This document shows, one piece after another, positions 56,813-64,000 of a stretch of DNA of 64,000 bases. The notes beneath the pieces were generated by a model that saw only the letters and a program-made list of their open reading frames with translations, searched no databases and was not told the origin of the DNA. The translations under genes and the position numbers were made by a program. The first letter of the stretch is position 1. Each line of letters starts with the position of its first letter. Origin of the DNA: an uncultured Dehalococcoidia bacterium (GTDB taxonomy: Bacteria > Chloroflexota > Dehalococcoidia > Lucifugimonadales > GCA-2712585); the NCBI GenBank assembly GCA_958295715.1, contig OY282371.1, forward strand, positions 1,783,697 through 1,847,696. The letters run 5' to 3'.

Positions 56813-57184
56813 CTAGGAGGAAGGGACCGGCGCGGGGGCCTCGACGCCCCGCTCGATAATGTGGATGGACGGGTCCTTGGACTCCAGCTTGTCGATGAGG
56901 AGACGCGCCGCGTCCCTCGGCTCAGAGGAGGCGTTGCAGGTGAAGATGTCCGCCGCCGCGTAGCCGAGTTCCGGCCACGTGTGAATGCTCAGGTGGGACT
57001 CGGCAATGGCCAAAACGCCGGTTATCCCTTGGGGGTTGAACTGGTGGAAGGACTCTCCGATTATCTGCGCGCCCACCACCCGAGCCGCGTCGACCATCGC
57101 CTCCCTCACGTAATCCAAGTCGTCTAAGGCACGGGGATTACACTGTCTTAGCTCTAACAGCAAATGCGTTCCTAGTGCATTCAA
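56813..57184 (-). CDS. speD: S-adenosylmethionine decarboxylase proenzyme
   Basis: 123 residues, bacterial SpeH/SpeD small class. The self-cleavage site is between Glu62 and Ser63 in ITGVLAIAESHLSIHTWPE; Ser63 becomes the pyruvoyl cofactor. The catalytic Cys is in AADIFTCNASSE. The start is TTG at 57182-57184 with a GGGGGG-AGGTG ribosome site just upstream; the nearby ATG is in another frame with an immediate stop. It supplies decarboxylated SAM to SpeE. Confidence 0.94.
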   Translation of the reverse strand: MNALGTHLLLELRQCNPRALDDLDYVREAMVDAARVVGAQIIGESFHQFNPQGITGVLAIAESHLSIHTWPELGYAAADIFTCNASSEPRDAARLLIDKLESKDPSIHIIERGVEAPAPVPSS

Positions 57185-57220
57185 TCACCTGCCCCCCTTG
57201 GAAAATACTCGCAGATGAGG

Positions 57221-57249
57221 ATTCTAAACCTTATCACCTATGCAAACAA
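57221..57249 (-). promoter_or_regulatory. Sigma70-type promoter for speD-speE
   Basis: Minus strand TTGTTT (57244-57249), 17-bp spacer, TAGAAT (57221-57226), about 37 bp upstream of the TTG start. The rest of the 277-bp gap to 57461 shows no other feature. Confidence 0.5.
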
Positions 57250-57461
57250 GACCTTTTAGCCCTTTGACTCCCGTTTTTCTCACGCCCCATGGGCCTACGG
57301 AACGGCGCGCCGTCCCGTTGCCGGCGGATAGCCTTCGCGCAACCGCCATTTCCGCGAAAGCGCGGGGTGGGGGAACCTAGAGCCTTGCCTTTGCCGAGGT
57401 CGTCCTCTTAATTATATGCGCTTCACGGGGAATTTCGCAAAGGTCTCACGAGGGAAGACAC

Positions 57462-58487
57462 TCAGGCCAACTGCTCTAGCGCCTCCTCAAGGCCGCAGCG
57501 GGTAGCCAAAAGCTCCCGGAACCTGGCGACCTTGGCCGGGTGACGACCGTTGGCCGCGTCTAGGGCCAGCGCGAGGGCGTCCACAGCCGCGTCCGTGCGC
57601 CCCGGGGCCACCACCAGGGGAACGTTCAGCCGCTCCACCTCATGGTACAGATACTCGGTGGGTCTGTGTCCCCCCGTGATTATCAGGCCGTGAAGGGGTG
57701 ACGCCAGGGCCGCCAGCTGGATGTCCGGCCGGTCGCCCCGCACAATGACCACCGTTGCCTCTTTGCGCCCGAAGTAGGCGTTCCCCGAGTCCATGAGATT
57801 GCCGCCGATGAGGAACCGCTCCACCAGCCGCCCGGCCCCCTCCCGGCCCATCACCCACCGCCCGTCGAGACCCTCAGCGGCCTGGCCGAGGGTGACGGAC
57901 AGCATGAGGCGGTCTTCCGGGACCACGCCCAAAAGCCCGGCGTCCGCCGCCTCAGGACGGCGCGCCAACTCCTCCGCCTCCCGGAGCCGGTGGCGAGTCA
58001 CCATGTTCAGGACAACGCCCAGGAGCCTATGGCCAAAGGCCCCCGCGTCGCGGCTCAACCCCTCAAGGCCCATTCCCGGACTGTAGGCCGCCATCAGCAG
58101 GACCCGGGCGTTCAACTCCTCGACGATGCGCAGGGAGAGGGCCGAAAGGTCCGATTCGTCGTCTCGGAGACTGGGGCCTTCCAGAATCAGGACGTCGCAT
58201 CGCGGCGCGGCGGCCACGGCAACCTTGACCCCCTCCACCGCCCGCGCGACCGCGGAGGGGGAGGAGGCGTCAGGCCGGGGCGACAGAGGCTCAACCACAA
58301 GTCCGGCCTCGCCCCACGCCGCCACCTGGCGGGCGAAGTCCACGTCGCCGTCAGGCCCGGGGCCGTTGGCGAAGGGCTTGAAGTATCCAACCCGCCGGCC
58401 CCGCTCAGCCAGGGCCGATAGGATGGCCATGGCCGCGGCGCTCTTCCCGGCGCCGGGTCTTTGGGAGGTTATGTAAAGAACGTTCAT
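57462..58487 (-). CDS. BioD-like AAA/P-loop protein with DRTGG domain (phosphotransacetylase N-terminal-like)
   Basis: 341 residues. The N-terminal P-loop is MNVLYITSQRPGAGKSAAAMAILSALAERGRRVGYFKPF (about 1-39), as in the dethiobiotin-synthetase-like domain found at the N-terminus of some phosphate acetyltransferases. The C-terminal DRTGG-type domain is about residues 215-315: TVVIVRGDRPDIQLAALASPLHGLIITGGHRPTEYLYHEVERLNVPLVV. The catalytic PTA domain is missing. Function is not known; a regulatory or ligand-sensing role is suggested for the DRTGG domain. Divergent from the tRNA unit. Confidence 0.8.
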   Translation of the reverse strand: MNVLYITSQRPGAGKSAAAMAILSALAERGRRVGYFKPFANGPGPDGDVDFARQVAAWGEAGLVVEPLSPRPDASSPSAVARAVEGVKVAVAAAPRCDVLILEGPSLRDDESDLSALSLRIVEELNARVLLMAAYSPGMGLEGLSRDAGAFGHRLLGVVLNMVTRHRLREAEELARRPEAADAGLLGVVPEDRLMLSVTLGQAAEGLDGRWVMGREGAGRLVERFLIGGNLMDSGNAYFGRKEATVVIVRGDRPDIQLAALASPLHGLIITGGHRPTEYLYHEVERLNVPLVVAPGRTDAAVDALALALDAANGRHPAKVARFRELLATRCGLEEALEQLA

Positions 58488-58600
58488 GGGCTTAATTTAG
58501 TTCACAGGCTTCATTTAATCGAGCCCTTTGGGGGCGCGCGACCCTTTTCACTATCTTAACACAGGGCGCCATTTGGGACATACTCAGGGCGCCGGCGTGC

Positions 58601-58629
58601 TTGACACCTCTAGGGCGTCAAATTAGTAT
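58601..58629 (+). promoter_or_regulatory. Promoter of the tRNA-Phe/tRNA-Gly unit
   Basis: TTGACA (58601-58606), exactly 17 bp, TAGTAT (58624-58629); the mature tRNA-Phe starts 11 bp after the -10 box. The -35 box is a perfect consensus. Confidence 0.75.
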
Positions 58630-58639
58630 ATGTGTGACT

Positions 58640-58714
<75 letters not shown>

Positions 58715-58732
58715 GCGCGCAGGCGCCGGCGA

Positions 58733-58807
58733 GCGGAAGTGGCTCAGTGGTAGAGCATCTCCTTGCCAAGGAGAGGGTCGTGGGTTCGAATCCCATCTTC
58801 CGCTCCA
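58733..58807 (+). tRNA. tRNA-Gly (GCC), CCA encoded
   Basis: 75 nt cloverleaf: acceptor GCGGAAG/CTTCCGC, D-arm GGCTCAGTGGTAGAGC, anticodon arm with loop TTGCCAA (anticodon GCC), T-loop TTCGAAT, discriminator T and encoded CCA. It follows tRNA-Phe after 18 bp. Confidence 0.97.
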
Positions 58808-58965
58808 TCTTTTCTCTCCTGGCTCCACGTCTCCTTATTAAGGGGACTTTCCCCTTGCCAACCATCTGCCTAACCATCTAATTCCCAGTTGATTAGATGA
58901 ATAGCGCAATGGAAAGGGCCACGGCCTCTTCCGCTTATCGCGGTAGATGACTCATACGCCCAGCC

Positions 58966-59100
58966 ATCCCCCTCCTGCCATCCCCCTCCTGCCATGCCTC
59001 CTCCTGCCATGCCTCCTCCTGCCATGCCTCCTCCTGCCATGCCTCCTCCTGCCATGCCTCCTCCTGCCATGCCTCCTCCTGCCATGCCTCCTCCTGCCAT
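58966..59100. repeat. 15-bp minisatellite
   Basis: Seven perfect tandem copies of GCCTCCTCCTGCCAT (58996-59100) preceded by two variant copies (CCTCCTCC becomes CCCCCTCC). Read on the minus strand each unit is ATGGCAGGAGGAGGC, so every unit carries AGGAGG followed by the ATG of the next unit. Remaining 58808-59345 holds nothing else supported. Confidence 0.95.
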
Positions 59101-59345
59101 GAATGAGGACAGGTGGGAATAGGCGGCGCGCGGGTTTGGGGCTAAATGGGCAATTTCCGTTGCCGTTCCCATTGATTTTGAGGCCAAGGGCGGGCTGCGG
59201 GCGGAGCCGGCGCGCCGCGCGTGACACCGCCGCCCCCGCTCCGGACGGCGCGAGACCTCGGTTCCCTCCCACTCCTTGGGCTACGGGGTAGCAAGGTATG
59301 GTATACTCATTCCAGCATCGGCGGCTTACGGCAGGAGGAGATTAC

Positions 59346-60308
59346 ATGCCATTGCTTCTTACGGATAGCGAGGTCAACCGGCTGATGACCATGGAGGAGT
59401 GCGTCGGCGTGATGGAGGACATGCTCGGCCAGGCGCACCGCGGCATGGCCTGGCTTCAACCTCGCAGCCACATCCGCACCCCCGTGGGGTATCACCACAT
59501 CATGCCCGGGGCCCTCTTGGACTCCGGCGTGGTTGGACTGAAGGTGTACACGGCCCGGTTCCCCGCCGGCTCCCGCTTCCTAACCGTCCTCCACGACAGC
59601 CAGACCGGCGACCTGCTGGCCCTGCTGCAAGGGGGCCGCTGCTCCCAACTGCGGACGGGGGCCCTCAGCGCCGTGGCCAGCCGGCACATGTCCCGCCAAA
59701 ACGCCTCCACCGTGGGCATCATTGGAACCGGCGCCCAGGCCACGGCCCAGCTTGAAGGGGTGTGCGCCGTTCGCGACGTCCGCTCCATCCGCGCCTTCGA
59801 CATCGTGGCGGAGAGGTCCCAGCGGTTCGCCGCCGAAATGTCCGAGCGGCTCAACGTGGAGGTGACCGCCGCCGAGACCGCCCAGTCCTGCGTGGCGGGC
59901 GCCGACATCGTAATCACCATGACCACCTCCCCCAACCCGGTGCTCCTAGGCGAATGGCTGGAGCCGGGTATGCACCTCAGCATAATGGGGTCCAACCACT
60001 GGACCCGCCGGGAGGTGGACAACGGCGTCATCAGCCGCGTGGACTCCATAGTGGTGGACAGCCTGGAGGAGGCCAAGCGGTACTCCGGCGACCTCCTCTT
60101 CAGCATCGACCAAGGTCTGGTGCGGTGGGAACAGGTCCGCGAGCTTGCCCCCGTGGCGGCCGGGCAGATTGCGGCTCGACCCTCCGACGAGGCCATCACC
60201 ATGTTCAAGTCCCACGGCGTCGGGGTCAGCGACGTGGCCGCCGCCGCCTACGTTTACCGGAAGGCCAGGGAACAGGGCTTGGGCGCCGAAATTCCCCTAA
60301 ACCCCTAA
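59346..60308 (+). CDS. Ornithine cyclodeaminase / mu-crystallin family dehydrogenase
   Basis: 320 residues from ATG 59346, which has AGGAGGAG 6 bases upstream; the longer in-frame ORF to 59298 lacks one. The family N-terminus LLLTDSEVNRLMTMEECVGVMEDML, VGLKVYTARFPAGSRFLTVLHDSQTGDLLALLQGG and the NAD-binding GIIGTGAQATAQLEGV (about 128-143), followed by ADIVITMTTSPNPVLLGEWLEPGMHLSIMGSN, are diagnostic. Members include ornithine cyclodeaminase, alanine dehydrogenase and ketimine reductases, so the substrate is uncertain. Followed 105 bp later by the PEPCK-like gene. Confidence 0.87.
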   Translation: MPLLLTDSEVNRLMTMEECVGVMEDMLGQAHRGMAWLQPRSHIRTPVGYHHIMPGALLDSGVVGLKVYTARFPAGSRFLTVLHDSQTGDLLALLQGGRCSQLRTGALSAVASRHMSRQNASTVGIIGTGAQATAQLEGVCAVRDVRSIRAFDIVAERSQRFAAEMSERLNVEVTAAETAQSCVAGADIVITMTTSPNPVLLGEWLEPGMHLSIMGSNHWTRREVDNGVISRVDSIVVDSLEEAKRYSGDLLFSIDQGLVRWEQVRELAPVAAGQIAARPSDEAITMFKSHGVGVSDVAAAAYVYRKAREQGLGAEIPLNP

Positions 60309-60413
60309 GCCGCCTATCGTGCGCTTGCGCCGGGAGACGGTGGAAAATATAGACGAGGCCGGTCCCTCAGCCCCGGGGCCGGCCCCCTCACAGACGATAT
60401 TGGGAGAAGATTT

Positions 60414-62705
60414 GTGAACAAAGACGGCAGCAACGGGGGCCAGCGGAAAGCATCCATCCTGGCTGGCCCCACCCAAAACCCCTCCTTTGTGAAATCCCTC
60501 GGCGACCTGGTGGCCTTGGCCAAGCAGGGCCAGAGGCCGGACAGCCCCCTCTTCAACCCCTCGGACCAGTGGCTCATCGACCGTATGCGCGTCTTTCAAG
60601 ACCTGCCCGACAAGGAACGGGGGCGTGTGTTGGAAGACGCGGCAGAGGTCGACAGGGAGTCGGCGGAGGCCAACGCCCAGGGCAAGGCCGCCCGGAAGGT
60701 GTGGCCGGAGACGGTGGTCAGGCTGGACAACGGCGGCCTGGCCTTCTTCAGCCAACTGGGGGTGGCCCGCCGCCCGGACCTTACCCAGTACTTCATTGAC
60801 GGCTTCCAGCGCAACCGCGACGCCCTGGCCTTCAGCGAGGAGAACCAGGCCCTGTTCGCCCAGGTTCTTGAATGCGCCGTCAAGGAGATGAAGCGGCTAT
60901 TCGACCTGGGCGAGGGGGTCTTGCAAACGGACAGGCGCATCTGCGACGCTCCCGGACGGTCCTTCCACGCCCGCCAACTCCTGTTCGGCGCCCGGTATCT
61001 CCAGCTGCCCCTCATGTGGCGCAGCCTGACCTTCGACCTGCCGGAGGAGGAGCGCGCCCAGGAGCCGGACATCATGGAGGTGTCTATACCCAACTGGCTC
61101 ACGGACCTGGACCTTCCCCAAGAGCTTAAAGACCGCATTGAGGCCGCCGGGCTAACCCAACTGGTCTTCAAGGCGCCAACCCTGGGCCTCTCCCTTCATC
61201 TGGGCTTCGACTACGTGGGCGAGCACAAGATGGGGCCTCTGTCAATCGCCATGTTCAAGGTCAAGCAGGCCCGGGGCCTGGCCATACAGGCCGCCCTCAG
61301 CATGGTGCGCGTAAGAACCCTCGACGGGGCCATGACCAACTCGGCAATCGTCACCCTGGGGCCGTCCCTCCACGGCAAGAGCACCCTGACAATTATGATA
61401 GAACTGGCGGGAAGCCAACTGGCCGGCATTCTCGGACTCCCCACCGACGGGGAGGAGGGCGTCTACCCCATGAACGACGACATCATCCTCCTCCAGCGCC
61501 TCCCAAAGCCCATGGAGACCGTGCGCAACGGGCAGCGGGTGGAAAGCCCCTACGGCATCGACGGCACGGAGAACAACCTCTACGCCGTCCCCTTCGGCCT
61601 CACCCGCGAGGACGACCCCATCACCTTTGACGTTCTCCGCGGCACCGAGGAGTCGCCCAACCCCCTGGAACTGCTGGAGAACGTCCCGGTGGATATCGAT
61701 ACCTCAAAGCCCAAGTATGACGAAAACCCCGTACGCAACATGAGGATGATCCTGTCGCGCCGCCGCCTCCTGGACCGCAAGGGCGCGCGCCACGTCCTCA
61801 AGTCCATCACCAACGGCCAGTTGGACGACTCGGTTCACGTGCCGCTGGAACACACGGACCGCGTCTTCTGGCAGGCGGTCATGCGCCAGAACACCATCAT
61901 CGCGCCCCTCCGCAAGCTGTCCCTCGAGCAGTACATACGGGTCCTCATGTACGGCGAGGCGGTGCAGATGGGGGCCGCCACCGGGGCCATCGGCAGGCCC
62001 TACGTGGAGTATTTCTCCGACCCCTTCATCATCGGCCTGGAGGACAACAACGCCAACATGATGTACGGGGCCCTCAAGGAGATGGCCGCCGGCGGGCTGC
62101 CACAGCGCTACTACGTCTTCAACACCGGCGGCGTGGGGGCCGACAGCAACGAGGAGGCCAGCGGCCCTTCCTACAAGAAGATCCCCAGGTCCCTCACCCT
62201 CATGCTTCAAGAGGCCCTGCTCCGGGGCGCCGTGAAGTTCGAATACGACTCGGCCCTCGGCTCCGACGTGGCCGTCGCGGTGGTGGACGCCAAGGGCGAC
62301 GAGGTCCTGGACCTGAGGAAGGACTGGCTGCCGCGCTCCATCTACGGCGAGGAGGAGTACCTGCGCCGCATTGAGGAGTTGCGCCGCCGCCGCTTCTATG
62401 GCCGCGACGCTGAGGACAAGGCCGGCATCTTGCGGTACACCAAGGTCATTGACGCCCTCATAGACCTGAATGAGATACCCAACCCCGCCAACGAGCGGGA
62501 GTTGGCCTGGCTGCTGTCCTACTGCTGGCACGTGGACCGGGTCTACCCCTCGCTGTCGGAACTGGTCGCCCACCTGGATGAGGGACGGCGCCCCGGCGAC
62601 GACACGCTCAAGGCCCTGACGGATAAGTTCAACGGCGGCCTTGAACTGGGGCTGACCTTAGACGCGGAATCGCTCAAGCGCCTGGAGGAGCTTGGAATCT
62701 CTTGA
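60414..62705 (+). CDS. Large P-loop ATP-binding protein, PEPCK(ATP)/HprK-like; function unknown
   Basis: 763 residues from GTG 60414 with GGGAGAAG upstream. Residues 316-324 read GPSLHGKST, a Walker A loop set as in ATP-type PEP carboxykinase and HPr kinase; a downstream segment GVYPMNDDIILLQRL (about 350) could be the Walker B-like acidic pair. Upstream is VRTLDGAMTNSAIVTL; further on are YGIDGTENNLYAVPFGL, EKPRNMRMILSRRRLL-like and YYVFNTGGVGADSNEEASGPSYKKIPRSLT. It is longer than known PEPCK (about 530) and I did not recognise the canonical oxaloacetate/Mn residues, so it may be a divergent carboxykinase-like protein. It is followed 15 bp later by an RraA-like gene, and preceded by an OCD-family dehydrogenase. 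Confidence 0.65.
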   Translation: MNKDGSNGGQRKASILAGPTQNPSFVKSLGDLVALAKQGQRPDSPLFNPSDQWLIDRMRVFQDLPDKERGRVLEDAAEVDRESAEANAQGKAARKVWPETVVRLDNGGLAFFSQLGVARRPDLTQYFIDGFQRNRDALAFSEENQALFAQVLECAVKEMKRLFDLGEGVLQTDRRICDAPGRSFHARQLLFGARYLQLPLMWRSLTFDLPEEERAQEPDIMEVSIPNWLTDLDLPQELKDRIEAAGLTQLVFKAPTLGLSLHLGFDYVGEHKMGPLSIAMFKVKQARGLAIQAALSMVRVRTLDGAMTNSAIVTLGPSLHGKSTLTIMIELAGSQLAGILGLPTDGEEGVYPMNDDIILLQRLPKPMETVRNGQRVESPYGIDGTENNLYAVPFGLTREDDPITFDVLRGTEESPNPLELLENVPVDIDTSKPKYDENPVRNMRMILSRRRLLDRKGARHVLKSITNGQLDDSVHVPLEHTDRVFWQAVMRQNTIIAPLRKLSLEQYIRVLMYGEAVQMGAATGAIGRPYVEYFSDPFIIGLEDNNANMMYGALKEMAAGGLPQRYYVFNTGGVGADSNEEASGPSYKKIPRSLTLMLQEALLRGAVKFEYDSALGSDVAVAVVDAKGDEVLDLRKDWLPRSIYGEEEYLRRIEELRRRRFYGRDAEDKAGILRYTKVIDALIDLNEIPNPANERELAWLLSYCWHVDRVYPSLSELVAHLDEGRRPGDDTLKALTDKFNGGLELGLTLDAESLKRLEELGIS

Positions 62706-62720
62706 GGTTGGAGGCGTCCC

Positions 62721-63446
62721 ATGACTGAGCTACCCCCCATTTCCGACGAGACCTTGGAAGTCCTGCGGCAAATTCCAACCCAGACCATCATTGACGCGCT
62801 CTGGGTCAAGGGCTGGCCCATGTCCTTCATAGAGGGGGCGAAACCCTTGCAGCGAGGGCAGAGGATGGCCGGCCGCGCCGTTACCCTGCGCTTTGTGCCC
62901 CACCGCCCGGACCTGGCCGCCGATAAGCCCAAGGGCGCGCAGTCGGCGGAGTACGTGGCCTATGAGCTTTGCGGCCCCGGCGAGGCGCTGGTTATAGACG
63001 CTATGGGTTGGCAGTTTAGCTCTGTGGGCGGGGACATCAAGTTCCTGCGCCTCAAGCAGCGGAACATTGGCGGCCTAGTCACCGATGGGGCCGTCCGGGA
63101 CACCGTGGCCCTGCGGGAGTACGGCTTCCCCGTCTACTCGGCCAACAGCACGGCCAAGCAGGGGCCCGCCGAGTTCTGGCCCTGGCAGGTGAACGACGCC
63201 ATCCAGTGCGGGGGAGTCCTGGTCCGCCCCGGCGACGCCGTGGTGGGCGACGACGATGGCGTGGTGGTGGCGCCCCGCGCCGTGGTCGACGAGGTGATAT
63301 CCATAGCCCACCAACGGGAGGACGTGGAGGCCGTCATCAAGGAGCAACTGGCGGTGGAGCAGTGCTCGCCCGGGAAGTACTACCCCTTCAACGACCGTAC
63401 CTGGAAGCTCTACGAGGAGAAGACGGGCAAGAAGCCGCCCATCTAG
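62721..63446 (+). CDS. RraA-family protein with intact aldolase motif
   Basis: 241 residues. RraA/HMG-aldolase layout: TIIDALWVKGWP, RAVTLRFVP, CGPGEALVIDAMGW, NIGGLVTDGAVRDTVALREYGFPVYSANST with the active Arg126-Asp127 pair, and GGVLVRPGDAVVGDDDGVVVAPR. Family members cleave 4-hydroxy-4-methyl-2-oxoglutarate or decarboxylate oxaloacetate. Its neighbour encodes a PEPCK-like P-loop protein, which fits oxaloacetate chemistry, but this is inference. It starts 15 bp after the upstream gene, likely co-transcribed. Confidence 0.85.
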   Translation: MTELPPISDETLEVLRQIPTQTIIDALWVKGWPMSFIEGAKPLQRGQRMAGRAVTLRFVPHRPDLAADKPKGAQSAEYVAYELCGPGEALVIDAMGWQFSSVGGDIKFLRLKQRNIGGLVTDGAVRDTVALREYGFPVYSANSTAKQGPAEFWPWQVNDAIQCGGVLVRPGDAVVGDDDGVVVAPRAVVDEVISIAHQREDVEAVIKEQLAVEQCSPGKYYPFNDRTWKLYEEKTGKKPPI

Positions 63447-63524
63447 CCGCCCCCTCTATATCTACACTCGGCCTGCAAGGGCCTGACAGCCCTTTATGCC
63501 CTCTCCTTTCCGTCATTCCCGCTC

Positions 63525-63960
63525 CCCCCTCCGTCATTCCCGCGCAGGCGGGAAGGGCGCGCGCGCCCTCTTAGTTTTGAAGAGCGCTGGTTATGCGTTG
63601 GGAGCTTGGCTTCCCGCCTCCTATCCGTTCCGGCCCTCCCCCCCATCCGTCATTCCCGCCTTCCCCCCACCGTCATTCCCGCGCAGGCGGGAATCCAGGA
63701 ACCCTACACAGCAGAACCAACGCCCTTCAAAACTAAGTGGGCGCACGCGCCCTTCCCGCCTCTCTCCCCTCCCGTCATTCCCGCGTAGGCGGGAATCCAT
63801 CTTTCCCGATTCTCTTCTAACGCCACCGTCCTCCTTTGACAGAACTCTGGGTTGGGGCGGCAGGTTGGGCCGAGGGCATGAGAGCGACACATTGGCTGTT
63901 TTGGATGGGGGCTTCCTGGATTCCCGCCTGCGCGGGAATGACGGATAAGAGGGGGCGGGA
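63525..63960. repeat. REPIN-like composite repeat block
   Basis: Second-type modules at about 63545-63600 (GGGCGCGCGCGCCC) and 63715-63760 (reversed), then a full composite unit from the palindrome at about 63778 to the inverse at about 63918-63945 with core CTAACGCCACCGTCC, GGCGGCAGGTTGGGCC and GAGAGCGACACATTGGCTG. A weak hairpin AAGGGC/GCCCTT lies just after the RraA gene (63478-63493). Continues beyond the window edge. Confidence 0.85.
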
Positions 63961-64000
63961 ACGCCGGATGGGAGCGCGCGCCCTTGCGCGGGAGGCCCTA

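Noticed and set aside
58870-59187. 105-residue ORF of MAGGG repeats on the minus strand
   Set aside because: It is the minisatellite in one frame with no homology; kept only as a curiosity in the findings.
63478-63493. Terminator after the second RraA gene
   Set aside because: The stem is only 6 bp and is not followed by a T run; too weak to list.

Overview
The window is high-GC bacterial DNA carrying complete housekeeping clusters. It most likely comes from a Chloroflexota genome of the Dehalococcoidia/SAR202 type. This is an inference from three things: secreted lipoproteins with long Pro/Thr/Ala linkers behind the lipobox, the mix of amidohydrolase, RraA-like, OCD and FAD-dehydrogenase catabolic genes, and the short rsmH-ftsA-ftsZ division cluster. 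No taxonomic marker such as rRNA is present, so the assignment is tentative.

Layout. 1-530: start of a family-5 solute-binding lipoprotein that runs off the left edge. 1701-9081: a complete F0F1 ATP synthase operon on the minus strand (atpI/Z-B-[33-codon membrane ORF]-E-F-H-A-G-D-C). 9539-12929: small membrane protein, bifunctional nuclease, amidohydrolase, FmdB zinc ribbon. 12981-21153: MacB-like ABC pair, TcuA-like flavoprotein, DHA2 MFS exporter. 21620-29413: membrane glycosyltransferase-like protein, Ogt, a UGA-containing DUF3179 lipoprotein, VOC protein, PyrD, thioredoxin-like lipoprotein. 29529-36131: carboxyltransferase, MogA, TrmD, a UGA-containing peroxiredoxin, rhomboid, GlyRS. 36572-43138: a frame-broken second copy of the glycosyltransferase-like gene with a 21-nt homopolymer, SbcD, CopD-like, Trm112-like, FolK/FolP. 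43271-46985: ftsZ, ftsA, rsmH and a probable structured leader. 48306-64000: PAC2, UvrD, RraA-like, acetyl-CoA synthetase, methyltransferase, SpeE/SpeD, BioD/DRTGG protein, tRNA-Phe, tRNA-Gly, OCD, a PEPCK-like P-loop protein and a second RraA-like protein.

The strongest biology is two genes whose reading frames are interrupted by an in-frame TGA exactly at a catalytic or conserved cysteine: the first Cys of the CPLC motif of a DUF3179 protein, and the peroxidatic Cys of a peroxiredoxin. In each, a 6-bp hairpin sits 13-15 nt after the TGA, with a G-containing apical loop of the bacterial SECIS type. In the DUF3179 gene the loop contains GGUCU, as in E. coli fdhF. Both are read here as selenoproteins; DUF3179 is not a selenoprotein family that I know of.

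Almost every gap between transcription units is filled with an interspersed palindrome family (ATTCCCGC-loop-GCGGGAAT). It is often arranged as inverted pairs around a conserved core of about 120 bp, giving REPIN/MITE-like units of about 165-175 bp. These explain most of the non-coding DNA and nearly all spurious ORFs there. Other notable points are an extra OB/DUF5666-like domain inside ATP synthase subunit a, a likely phase-variable poly-C tract, a 15-bp minisatellite whose every unit carries a Shine-Dalgarno plus ATG, and a short direct duplication of the pyrD tail around a repeat insertion.
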